A stretch of 64,000 nucleotides of DNA, from the NCBI GenBank assembly GCA_016704435.1, contig JADJAB010000001.1, forward strand, positions 124,001 through 188,000. Direction: 5' to 3'. The stretch comes from Rhodobacter sp. Its GTDB lineage: Bacteria; Pseudomonadota; Alphaproteobacteria; Rhodobacterales; Rhodobacteraceae. This document shows, piece by piece, positions 1 to 8,325 of the stretch. The notes beneath the pieces are model-generated. The model worked only from the letters and a program-made list of their open reading frames with translations. It had not been told where the DNA came from and did no database searches. The position numbers were made by a program, and so were the translations under genes. Position 1 is the stretch's first letter, and every line of letters starts with the position of its first letter.

Positions 1-66
1 CGCGACATGCTGGGTCTGCCCGACGGGTTCTGGGGCGCGGCGCGCTATCCGGGCAGCAGGAATTGA
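1..66 (+). CDS. C-terminal end of an unidentified protein (partial)
   Basis: The first 66 bases read in one open frame that ends in TGA at 64-66, giving 21 residues of a protein whose start lies outside the window. The next gene begins 16 bases later on the same strand, so this is probably the upstream member of the racemase/lyase/SDR operon. Too little is left to name a family. The frame has G/C-rich third positions like its neighbours, which is the only support for it being coding. Confidence 0.5.
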   Translation, partial: RDMLGLPDGFWGAARYPGSRN

Positions 67-82
67 GGCTGAAAGGAAGCCG

Positions 83-760
83 ATGACGATCTTCATTGTG
101 AACCCCAACAGCAGCCAGACCGTCACCGACGGCATCGACCGCACCGTGCAGCCGATGCGCGCGGTCAGCCCGGTGCCGATCGAATGCCGGACGCTGGCCG
201 AAGGGCCGAAGGGCATCGAGACGCAGGCCCATGTCGATGGTGTGGTGACGCCTTTGCTGGCACATTGCGCTGATCTGGAAGATCGGGCCTCGGCCTTCGT
301 CGTCGCCTGCTTTTCCGACCCCGGCCTTGCCGCCTTGCGCGAACAATCGAAGCGTCCGGTGCTGGGCATCGCCGAAAGCGCCGTGCTGACCGCGATGACG
401 CTGGGCCAGCGGTTCGGCATCATCTCGATCCTGTCGCGGTCGGTGCCGCGCCACATGCGCTATCTGGGTGCGATGGGGGTGATGGACCGGCTGGCCGGCG
501 ATCTGCCGCTGGAACTGGGTGTGGCGGAGCTGGCCGACAAGGACCGCACCTTCGCGCGGCTCAAGGCCGTGGGCGCGGCGCTGCGCGACGACAAGGGGGC
601 GGATGTGCTGATCCTGGGCTGCGCCGGCATGACCGCCTTCCGCGCCGATCTTGAGGCGGAACTGGGGCGGCCGGTGGTGGAGCCTTGTCAGGCCGCCGCG
701 GCGATGGCGATTGGCAGGCTCGCCCTGGCGCGGGCGGACGGCAAGGGGACGAAGGCATGA
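83..760 (+). CDS. Asp/Glu/hydantoin racemase family protein
   Basis: This 225-residue protein belongs to the cofactor-independent Asp/Glu/hydantoin racemase superfamily. The N-terminal VNPNSS stretch is at residues 6-11. The two family cysteines are Cys76 (in VACFSDPG) and Cys180 (in LILGCAGM), nearly the spacing of the catalytic pair in characterised hydantoin racemases. Length matches hydantoin racemase HyuE. An AAGGA ribosome-binding site precedes the ATG. Its stop overlaps the start of the DHDPS-family gene (ATGA), so the two are translationally coupled. Amidase and amidohydrolase genes nearby fit hydantoin or another cyclic-amide substrate, but substrate is inferred; maleate isomerase and other superfamily activities remain possible. 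Confidence 0.8.
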   Translation: MTIFIVNPNSSQTVTDGIDRTVQPMRAVSPVPIECRTLAEGPKGIETQAHVDGVVTPLLAHCADLEDRASAFVVACFSDPGLAALREQSKRPVLGIAESAVLTAMTLGQRFGIISILSRSVPRHMRYLGAMGVMDRLAGDLPLELGVAELADKDRTFARLKAVGAALRDDKGADVLILGCAGMTAFRADLEAELGRPVVEPCQAAAAMAIGRLALARADGKGTKA

Positions 761-1680
761 CACGACTGACCGCAGAGGCGAAGGGCGTCTACGTTATCGC
801 CGTGACGCCGTTTCACGCCGACGGGCGGATCGACTACGACAGCACCGACCGGATGGTCGACTTCTATCTGGAAGTCGGCGCCACCGGGCTTACCGTCCTT
901 GGCATGATGGGCGAAGCGCCCAAACTGACCATCGAGGAATCGCAAGCGGTGGTGCAGCGCATCCTTGCCCGCGTGCAGGGCCGGGTGCCGGTCGTCGTCG
1001 GCGTCTCGGCCCCCGGTTTTGCGCAGATGCAGACCCTGACGCGGATGGTGATGGACGATGGCGCGGCGGGGGTGATGATCGCCCCGCCTGGCAGCCTGCG
1101 GACCGATGACCAGATCGTCGGCTATTACGCGCAGGCCGCCGATTTCATCGGCGATGTGCCTTGGGTCCTGCAGGATTTCCCGCTGGTGACCGGGGTGCAG
1201 ATGTCGGTCCCGGTGATCGCGCGGATCATTGCGGCGAACCCGACCTGCGTCTGCCTGAAGCACGAGGACTGGCCGGGGCTGGAAAAGATCGGCGCCCTGC
1301 GCAAGGCGGGGACGCTGGACCGGCGGATCTCGATCCTGTGCGGCAATGGCGGGGTGTTCCTGCCCGAGGAAATGGCACGCGGCGCCGATGGGGCGATGAC
1401 AGGCTTTGCCTACCCCGAGATGATGGTGGGCGTGGTGGAAAACCACGCGAAAGGCGACATGGACCGCGCGCGCGACCTGTTCGACGCCTATCTGCCGCTG
1501 GCCCGATTCGAGCAACAGCCGGGACTGGGGCTTGCGGTGCGCAAATATGCCTTGGCGAGGCGCGGAGTTATTGCCGACCCGGCACTGCGCCGTCCCGGTG
1601 CCGCCCTGTCTGCCGCATCGAGGGCCGAGGTCGATCTGCTGATCGCGCGTCAGGAAAGACGATTGAAGGAGCTGGGCTGA
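757..1680 (+). CDS. DHDPS/NAL-family lyase (dihydrodipicolinate synthase-like)
   Basis: This is a 307-residue TIM-barrel class I aldolase-family protein. The Schiff-base lysine is Lys168 (in CVCLKHED). The start is the ATG at 757 overlapping the racemase stop; a longer in-frame extension from 685 lies inside the racemase gene and is rejected. It is unlikely to be biosynthetic DapA: the usual tyrosine before the Asn-Pro-like strand is replaced by LQDFP at about residues 138-142, and the GTTGE loop reads MMGEAPKLT. The family also holds many pyruvate-dependent aldolases, lyases and hydratases in catabolic operons, which suits this context. Its stop overlaps the SDR start by one base. Confidence 0.8.
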   Translation: MTRLTAEAKGVYVIAVTPFHADGRIDYDSTDRMVDFYLEVGATGLTVLGMMGEAPKLTIEESQAVVQRILARVQGRVPVVVGVSAPGFAQMQTLTRMVMDDGAAGVMIAPPGSLRTDDQIVGYYAQAADFIGDVPWVLQDFPLVTGVQMSVPVIARIIAANPTCVCLKHEDWPGLEKIGALRKAGTLDRRISILCGNGGVFLPEEMARGADGAMTGFAYPEMMVGVVENHAKGDMDRARDLFDAYLPLARFEQQPGLGLAVRKYALARRGVIADPALRRPGAALSAASRAEVDLLIARQERRLKELG

Positions 1681-2450
1681 TGGATCTGGGGCTGAAAGGC
1701 AAGCGGGCTTTGGTCCTTGGCGCCAGCCGGGGGCTGGGCAAGGCCATCGCGCAGGGGCTGGCCGCCGAAGGGGCCGAGGTCTTTGCGGCGGCGCGCAATC
1801 TGCAGGCACTGCAGACCTGGGCCGCTGGCATGGCGAATGTGCATCCGGTTCAGGTGGATCTGTCAGACATCGCGGCAGTGGATGCGCTGGCCGAGGACCT
1901 TCTGGCCAAGGGCGGTGTGGACATTCTGGTGAACAACTCGGGCGGTCCGCCGCCGGGCACGGCGCTGGAGGCAAGCCGCCAGAACTGGATGGATCATTTC
2001 CAGGCAATGGCGGCCAACCTCTTCCACCTTGGCGGCCGCCTTGTGCCGGCAATGCAGGGGCGCGGCTGGGGGCGGGTGATCTCCATCGCGTCCTCGGGCG
2101 TGGAGCAGCCGATCCCGAACCTGGCGCTGTCGAACGGCATCCGCGCGGCCGTTGTCGGCTGGTCAAAGACGCTGGCCTCCGAAGTGGCGAAGGACGGGGT
2201 GACGGTGAACGTCGTGATGCCGGGGCGCATTCATACCCAAAGGGTGGACGAGCTTGACGCCGCCGCCTCCAAGCGCACCGGCAAGCCGGTGCAAGAGATC
2301 GCATCGGCATCCGCCTCGGCCATTCCCGCCGGGCGCTATGGTCGGCCCGAGGAATTCGCCGATGTGGTGGTGTTTCTGGCGTCAGGGCGGGCCTCGTATG
2401 TGACGGGCAGCCTGCTGCGCGTCGACGGCGGCGCGATCCGGTCAGTCTGA
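1680..2450 (+). CDS. SDR family oxidoreductase lacking the YxxxK motif
   Basis: This 256-residue Rossmann-fold short-chain dehydrogenase/reductase has the glycine motif GASRGLG at residues 14-20, NNSGG at 85-89, and a C-terminal VTGSLLRVDGG stretch. The start ATG overlaps the TGA of the lyase gene. Where classical SDRs carry the catalytic Tyr-x-x-x-Lys, this protein reads LALSNGIR after the ASSG serine region, so the usual acid/base tyrosine and lysine are absent. Related FabG-like proteins with an SN-x-IR variant exist. It may use different chemistry or bind NAD(P) without classical catalysis. It is the last gene of the + operon and converges with the permease gene 15 bases away. Confidence 0.8.
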   Translation: MDLGLKGKRALVLGASRGLGKAIAQGLAAEGAEVFAAARNLQALQTWAAGMANVHPVQVDLSDIAAVDALAEDLLAKGGVDILVNNSGGPPPGTALEASRQNWMDHFQAMAANLFHLGGRLVPAMQGRGWGRVISIASSGVEQPIPNLALSNGIRAAVVGWSKTLASEVAKDGVTVNVVMPGRIHTQRVDELDAAASKRTGKPVQEIASASASAIPAGRYGRPEEFADVVVFLASGRASYVTGSLLRVDGGAIRSV

Positions 2451-2465
2451 TCCTCTCGGCCAGCG

Positions 2466-3407
2466 CTACCGCTCGCCACGCCGGTAGGGCTGCATCAGCG
2501 CCTCGGGCACACGGGCGCGGCGGGCCACCAGGATCAGCGCCAGGATCGACAGCACATAGGGTGCCATCAGGAACAGCTGGTAGGGCACGCCGCTGACCGT
2601 CGTTTGCAGCCGCAGCTGAAAGGCGTCGAACAGTGCGAACAAGAGCGCACCCAGCAGCGCCTTGCCCGGCCGCCACGAGGCAAAGACCACAAGCGCGATG
2701 CAGATCCAGCCGCGACCCTGCACCATGGTGGGGAAAAAGCTGTTGAAGGCGGCCATGGTCAGGAAAGCCCCGCCAAGCGCCATCAGCGCCGATCCCGCCA
2801 TCACCGCGCCGATGCGGATCATGACCGGGTTCAGGCCCTGCGCCTCGACCGCATGCGGGTTCTCGCCCGTCATCCGCAGCGCGAGGCCCAGCGGTGTGCG
2901 GTTCAGAACCCATGCGGCAACCGCCACCAGCGCCAGCGCCAGGTAGGTCGGCGCGGTCTGGCTGAACACCGCCTCGCCCAGGAACGGCAGCGACGACAGG
3001 CCGGGAATCGACAGCGGCTGGAACGGCCGGATCGACGGCGGCAGATCACCGACCTGCACCCAGAGCCGGTAGAGGTAATAGGCCAGCGAAGACCCGAAAA
3101 GGGTGATCCCCAGCCCCGAGACGTGCTGCGACAGGCCAAGGATCACTGTCAGGAGCGCATGTAGCAAGCCCAGCAGCAGTCCGGCCAGCGCCGCGACCAG
3201 AAGCCCGGCCCAAAGCCCGGCGCCCCAGTAGACCGCCAGCCAGCCCGCCATGGCGCCCATCGTCATGATCCCCTCGATCCCGAGATTCAGCACGCCCGCG
3301 CGCTCGCAAAGCAATGCGCCCAGAACGCCGAAGATCAGCGGCGTGGCGATCCGCAGCACGGCGGCCCAAAGGCTGGCATTGGTCAGGATGTCGAATGCTT
3401 CGGTCAT
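2466..3407 (-). CDS. ABC transporter permease, BMP/nucleoside type (second permease)
   Basis: This 313-residue polytopic membrane protein belongs to the branched-chain/ribose-type permease superfamily, in the subgroup paired with BMP-family binding proteins (NupQ/PnrD-like). The N-terminal segment ending in NLGIEGIMTMGAM is typical of this subgroup. Long hydrophobic segments suggest about eight membrane spans. It is the last gene of the - operon and overlaps the preceding permease by 4 bases. With the other permease, the ATPase and the binding protein it should form one importer. Family members carry nucleosides, purines or related heterocycles; the actual ligand is inferred from the enzymes next door. 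Confidence 0.88.
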   Translation of the reverse strand: MTEAFDILTNASLWAAVLRIATPLIFGVLGALLCERAGVLNLGIEGIMTMGAMAGWLAVYWGAGLWAGLLVAALAGLLLGLLHALLTVILGLSQHVSGLGITLFGSSLAYYLYRLWVQVGDLPPSIRPFQPLSIPGLSSLPFLGEAVFSQTAPTYLALALVAVAAWVLNRTPLGLALRMTGENPHAVEAQGLNPVMIRIGAVMAGSALMALGGAFLTMAAFNSFFPTMVQGRGWICIALVVFASWRPGKALLGALLFALFDAFQLRLQTTVSGVPYQLFLMAPYVLSILALILVARRARVPEALMQPYRRGER

Positions 3408-4456
3408 CGGCGCAGCCTGTAAGTGGTGAAAAGAAGGGCCGTCAGCATGGTCAGGAACGACACCGACATGATCACATCGGCGATGAACGAAGGCACGCCG
3501 GTCGCACGGCTCATCGCGTCGGCGCCGACGAAGACGGTGGCGACAAAGATCGCGGCGGCGACAACGCCCATCGGGTGCAGCGCCGCCAGCATGGCAACGA
3601 CGATGCCGGCATAGCCGAAGCCGGGCGACATCGTGGTGGTGACATAGCCGGTCGGCCCCAGCACCTCGACCGCACCGGCAAGGGCCGCCAGCCCACCCGA
3701 CAACGCGGCCACCCTGACCAAGGTGGCGGTCAGCGGCACCCCGGCAAAGGCGGCGGCGCGTGGGTTCAGCCCCGCCGCCCGCGTCCGCGCGCCAAAGACG
3801 GTGCGCGCCTGCAAAAGCCAGACCAGTGCGGCCACCACGAGCGCCAGGATCAGTCCGACATGCAGCCGTGACCGTGGTACAAGGTCTGGCAGCCGCAACC
3901 CCGAGGCCACCGGCACAGACTGCGGCCAGCCAAAGGCCATCGGGTCTTTCAGCGGGCCCTCAACCATCAGCCCGACGAACAAGAGCACAATGAAGTTCAA
4001 CAACAGCGTCGTCACCACCTCGTCAATGCCGAAGCGCAGTCGCATCAGCGCCGGACCAACCAGCAACGCAGCGCCGGCGGCCATGCTGGCCAGCATCAGC
4101 ACGGCAATCGCCAAGGGCACCGGCAGGCCAGAGACCAGATCGTGCCCCAGCCCCGCCGCAACCAGCGCGCCGATGTAGAACTGCCCCTCGCCGCCGATGT
4201 TCCACAGCCGCGCCCGAAACGCCACCGCAGCGGCAAGCCCGGTCAGCATCAGCGGCACCGCGCGGGTCAGCGTCTCGGTGACCGACAGCCGCGAGCCGAA
4301 GGCGCCCTTCAGCATCTCGGCATAGGCGGTCAGGGGGTTCACCCCGGCCATTGCGATCAGCCCGGCGCACAAGACCAGCGTCACCGCGATGGCCGCGAAA
4401 GGCGCGATGAACAGTGCTGGCAGCGAGACATCCTCGCGCCGTTCAAACCGCATCAC
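3404..4456 (-). CDS. ABC transporter permease, BMP/nucleoside type (first permease)
   Basis: This 350-residue integral membrane protein is of the NupP/PnrC type. It has a short basic N-terminus, a first long span at about residues 12-36, and the conserved block around residues 85-105 (LWNIGGEGQFYIGALVAAG). It overlaps the second permease (4 bases) and the C-terminal end of the ATPase gene (14 bases). That overlap supports reading the ATPase through its frameshift to 4443. It forms the membrane channel of the importer with its partner permease. Confidence 0.88.
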   Translation of the reverse strand: MMRFERREDVSLPALFIAPFAAIAVTLVLCAGLIAMAGVNPLTAYAEMLKGAFGSRLSVTETLTRAVPLMLTGLAAAVAFRARLWNIGGEGQFYIGALVAAGLGHDLVSGLPVPLAIAVLMLASMAAGAALLVGPALMRLRFGIDEVVTTLLLNFIVLLFVGLMVEGPLKDPMAFGWPQSVPVASGLRLPDLVPRSRLHVGLILALVVAALVWLLQARTVFGARTRAAGLNPRAAAFAGVPLTATLVRVAALSGGLAALAGAVEVLGPTGYVTTTMSPGFGYAGIVVAMLAALHPMGVVAAAIFVATVFVGADAMSRATGVPSFIADVIMSVSFLTMLTALLFTTYRLRR

Positions 4457-5961
4457 GCACCTCCCAGACCCCGGCCATCATCAGCCCCAGCGTCCGGGCA
4501 TCGGCCTTCTCCGCCGTCACCGGCGCCGAAAGACGGCCCTTGACGATGGCCTGGATGCGGTCCGACAGGCCGACCGCCTCTTCCAGGTCTTCCGAAATCA
4601 TCAGGATCGCGGCGCCCTCGGCACGCGCGGCCAGCAACTCGGCATGAACGGCGGCGATGGCGCCTTCGTCCAGACCGCGGGTCGGCTGGTTGGCCAGCAG
4701 AAAGCGCGGGCGGGCAGCCAGGTTCCGGCCCAGAATCAGCTTTTGCATGTTGCCGCCCGACAAGGCGCGTGCGGGTATCGGGCCCCGCGCCGCGAATGTC
4801 GAAGCGGTCGATCAGATCGGCGGCATGGGTGCGGGCCGCACTGCGGCGCACGAAGCCCCGCGCCGCGAAGGCCGGTTCATGCAGCCGCTCCAGCACCGCG
4901 TTTTCCCAGACCGCCAGATCACCCACCGTGCCCTCGGCATGGCGGTCCTCGGGCACCCGGCCCATGCCCAGCCGCACCGCCTCGCGCGGGGTCAGGCGGG
5001 TAATGTCGCGCCCTTCCAGGGTCAGCACTCCGGCAGAAGGACGCGCCAGCCCCGAAAGCATTTGCCCCAGCACTGCCTGCCCATTGCCCGAGACGCCGAC
5101 GATGCCCAGGATTTCGCCCTGATGCACCTCGAAATCCACCTCGGTCAAGGTCTTGCCCTGCCCCTCGCCGACGCTCAGTCCGCGCGCAACCACGACCGGC
5201 GCCCCCAGCGCATGCGCTGCGCGCTTTGGTCGGGTGACGCTGCGACCCACCATCAACTCGGCCAGATCCGCCGGGCTGGTCTCAGACGTGCGGCGCTCAG
5301 CCACCACCCGGCCGGCGCGCAGCACGGTGACGCGGTCGGATGCTGCCATCACCTCATGCAGCTTGTGGCTGATGAAGATGATCGACAAGCCGCCCGCCGT
5401 CATGCCGCGCAGGATGCGGAACAGCTGTTCGGCCTCTGGCGCGGCTAGCACGGCGGTGGGTTCATCGAGTATCAGGATGCTGGCGTCGCGGTAGAGCGCC
5501 TTGAGGATCTCCACCCGCTGCCGCTCGCCCACCGACAAATCGCCCACCCGAGCATCCGGATCAACCGGCAGGCCAAAGGTCTGCGACAGCGCGCGGATGC
5601 GGGCCTTGGCCTCCTTGCGGCGGCTGTCGATGCGCCACAGCGATTCAGACCCGATGACGATATTGTCGGTGACCGTCAGGTTTCCGGCAAGGGTGAAATG
5701 CTGATGCACCATGCCCACACCAGCCGCGATGGCGGCGCGCGGCTGGCCCGCTGGCAAAGCACGACCATTCACCCTCACCTCGCCTGCATCGGCGGCGTAA
5801 TGGCCGAAGAGAATGTTCATCAGCGTGGTCTTGCCCGCGCCATTCTCGCCCAGCAGCGCCAGGATTTCGCCCTTTTGCAGATGCAGCGAGATGTCGTCAT
5901 TCGCCAGCAGCGGGCCGAACCGCCTGGTGATGCCGGTCAGTTCCAGGATGGGATCGGTCAT
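4443..5961 (-). pseudogene. ABC transporter ATPase, BMP/nucleoside type (frameshifted)
   Basis: This is a double-domain ATPase of the sugar/nucleoside type. The first domain has Walker A GENGAGKTT (residues 38-46), signature LSVGERQ (141-147) and LDEPT (164-168). In the second domain the signature LSGGNMQK lies in another frame from the N-terminus. Total span is 1519 bases; removing one base near 4773-4775 (a 3-G run on the + strand) gives 505 codons and a normal family length. As written, the frame from 5961 runs out of register at about residue 396 and reaches 4453. The start overlaps the amidase stop (ATGA). Either a recent inactivating indel or a consensus error; error seems likelier because every other operon member is intact or nearly so. 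Confidence 0.8.
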
Positions 5962-7310
5962 GGGTGACCCGCGATGGCAAACGGATAGGCGACCGGAGGT
6001 CGGGTGGCCAAAAGCCGCTCGCCCAAATCCAGCAACGCACGGTCGCTGCCGATGCGGCCAAGAAGCTGGATTCCGATGGGCCGTCCGCCCGCGTCCACGC
6101 CAAAAGGCAGCGCCAGCGCCGGGCCACCGGCCACATTGGCCAAGGTGGCGTTGGGCGCGGTGGCCTCCATCCGCGCAAAATGCGCGGCGGTGTTGCGGGC
6201 GGTGAAATCGAAAGCCTCGGGCGCGGGCGGAGGACCAGCCAGAACCGGCATCACCAACACGTCAGCATCGGCAAAGAGGCGCCAGACCTCATGCGAGATC
6301 AGCGCCAACTCCCGGCTGGCAGCGAAAAGCAAGGGCGCGGGCATCGCGGCGCCTTCGGCGGATATGGCGGCGGCCAAAGGCGACAGGTCGTCCTCGCATA
6401 GGCCCAGCGCCGAGGTCCAATCCGCCAGCGAGGCGGTCAGGACGGTCCGCGCCACGGCGGCGGCACGCAGACCCAGGTTTTCCGGCGCGGGAATTTCACG
6501 AATGGCACAGCCCAGATTGGCCAGCCCATCGGCAGCGGCACGGGCGGCCGCTGCGGCCTCGGCCCCGACGCGGGGCGAGATGGTCAGCGCCACCCTGATG
6601 GGCGCTGCAAAACCGGCATCGGCAGGGTCGGCACCCGGCCCCTCGGCCATGCCCGCGGCCACATCGAACGCCGTGCGCACATCGCGGACAGATCGCGCCA
6701 GCACCAGTTCCGCCGCCAGCCCCATCAGATGGTTGCCAAAGTCCGGCCCCTGCGGTACCGCGCCGCGAGACGGCTTCAGCCCGACCAGACCGCAAGCCGC
6801 CGCAGGCACCCGGATCGACCCGGCGGCATCGGTGGCATGGGCAATCGCCACGATTCCCGCTGCCACCGCCGCCGCAGCGCCCCCCGATGATCCACCGGGC
6901 GACAGCGCGGGATCAAAAGGATTGCGCGCCGCCCCCGACGTAAGCGCCAGCCCGAACTCCGGCACCGTTGTCAGGCCAATGGGCACCAGCCCCGCACGGC
7001 GGAACCGGGCGAACAGCGCACTGTCCTTCCCCCCCGTCCCGGCCCGCAAACGCAACGCAGCAGATCCCGCCGCCACCGGTAACCCGGCGCCGGCGGATCC
7101 CAGATCCTTGCCCGCAAACGGCACCCCGGCGAAAGGCCCCTGTCCGGCCTTCACCGCAACAGCCCCGGCGCGGCCCAAGGCGGTATCCAGCAGGCAGAAC
7201 GCCCCCAGATCGGCCCGCGTTTCTGCGGCCGCCAGCGCAGCCTCCATGACCTCGGGCGGGCTGACCCGGCCCGAGGCGATGGCGGCGGCTAGGGACGTGG
7301 CGTCCTGCAA
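5958..7310 (-). CDS. amidase signature family protein
   Basis: This 450-residue member of the amidase-signature family should hydrolyse a carboxamide to acid and ammonia. The Ser-cisSer-Lys triad is visible: Lys68 in FAGKD, Ser141 in the GGSSGG motif (139-144) and Ser165 in DAAGSIR. Serine spacing matches the family. There is no C-terminal extension typical of GatA, and no gatB or gatC nearby, so a tRNA-dependent role is unlikely. It lies between the binding protein (6 bases away) and the ATPase (4-base overlap), so import and hydrolysis genes are co-transcribed. A cytoplasmic enzyme acting on the imported compound or its ring-opened product is the simplest reading. Confidence 0.87.
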   Translation of the reverse strand: MQDATSLAAAIASGRVSPPEVMEAALAAAETRADLGAFCLLDTALGRAGAVAVKAGQGPFAGVPFAGKDLGSAGAGLPVAAGSAALRLRAGTGGKDSALFARFRRAGLVPIGLTTVPEFGLALTSGAARNPFDPALSPGGSSGGAAAAVAAGIVAIAHATDAAGSIRVPAAACGLVGLKPSRGAVPQGPDFGNHLMGLAAELVLARSVRDVRTAFDVAAGMAEGPGADPADAGFAAPIRVALTISPRVGAEAAAAARAAADGLANLGCAIREIPAPENLGLRAAAVARTVLTASLADWTSALGLCEDDLSPLAAAISAEGAAMPAPLLFAASRELALISHEVWRLFADADVLVMPVLAGPPPAPEAFDFTARNTAAHFARMEATAPNATLANVAGGPALALPFGVDAGGRPIGIQLLGRIGSDRALLDLGERLLATRPPVAYPFAIAGHP

Positions 7311-7316
7311 GTCGGC

Positions 7317-8300
7317 TCAGGCCGGCTCGGTCGCGTCGATCGGTACCTCGAAGCTGCCCGCAGCGATGGCGGCCTTCTTCTCCTCCATCGCCGGCACCGC
7401 ATCGGCGGGCACCTCTTCAGCGACGAAGATCAGCTCATTGCCACCGTATTTCATGAACGAGTATTCGGTATAATCGCGTCCCACCGGATTACCCGCCACG
7501 ATGTCGGCCACGATGGCCTCGATCGTCGGGCGATAGTTCCAGATCGCATTGGCAAAGACGGTGCCGGGATAGCGCGGCGAGTAGTCGATCAACGACCCGA
7601 TGGCCTTGATCCCGCGTTCCTGCGCGCCATCGGCGGTGCCGATCCGCTCGCCAAACAGGATATCCGCCCCGGCGTCGATCTGCGCCACTGCCGCCTCTTT
7701 CGCCTTGGCCGGATCGAACCAGGCGCCGATGAAGCCGTTGAGGAATGTCGCGTCCGGGTTCACTTCACGCACACCCATGCGATAGCCGTTGATCAACAGG
7801 TTCACCTCCGGGATCGGATAGCCGCCGACCGAGCCGAAGACGTTGCTCTTCGACATCTTGCCGGCCAGCATCCCGGCCAGATACGCGGGCTCGTGGTTGC
7901 GGGTCCCGAAGACGCCGAGATTGTCGCCCTCCGGCCCGCCGGACGATCCCATCAGGAAGGCCACCTCGAGGTAGTCGGCAGCCACGGCACGGGCTTCGGA
8001 TTCGACGGCGAAGGATTCGCCCCAGACCAGCTGCGCACCACCTTCGGCATATTCCCGCATCGCGCGCGGATAGTCGGTGGCCGCGACGCCCTCGGAGAAT
8101 TCATACTCGATCAGCCCATCGGCGGCGGCGGCCTGCATCGCGGCATGAATCCGCGAATTCCAGGCGTTCTCGACCGGCGAGGCATGCACGCCGGCAACCT
8201 TCACCACGCTTTGGGCGCGGGCGCGGCGGGCATAAAGCGGCAGTGCCAGCGTGGCGGCCGTTCCGATCAGCAACTGGCGGCGAGAGGTCTTCAGGCTCAT
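7317..8300 (-). CDS. BMP family ABC transporter substrate-binding protein
   Basis: This 327-residue periplasmic binding protein is of the BMP/Med/PnrA-like family, which binds nucleosides and related compounds. The N-terminus has a twin-arginine-like signal (TSRRQLLIG, then a hydrophobic run ending ARAQ near residue 30), so export through Tat is plausible. I chose the ATG at 8300, preceded by AAAGGA; an in-frame TTG six codons upstream has no better support. No lipobox is visible, so it should be soluble. It sits between the amidohydrolase and amidase genes, tying substrate capture to catabolism. The ligand cannot be read from sequence alone. Confidence 0.87.
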   Translation of the reverse strand: MSLKTSRRQLLIGTAATLALPLYARRARAQSVVKVAGVHASPVENAWNSRIHAAMQAAAADGLIEYEFSEGVAATDYPRAMREYAEGGAQLVWGESFAVESEARAVAADYLEVAFLMGSSGGPEGDNLGVFGTRNHEPAYLAGMLAGKMSKSNVFGSVGGYPIPEVNLLINGYRMGVREVNPDATFLNGFIGAWFDPAKAKEAAVAQIDAGADILFGERIGTADGAQERGIKAIGSLIDYSPRYPGTVFANAIWNYRPTIEAIVADIVAGNPVGRDYTEYSFMKYGGNELIFVAEEVPADAVPAMEEKKAAIAAGSFEVPIDATEPA

Positions 8301-8325
8301 GGCAGCGGTCCTTTGCAAAGGGGGT

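Noticed and set aside
688..2913. 741-codon open frame on the - strand
   Set aside because: It is antisense to the lyase and SDR genes, has a low-complexity Arg/Pro/Ala composition and no family match; a typical shadow frame in GC-rich DNA.
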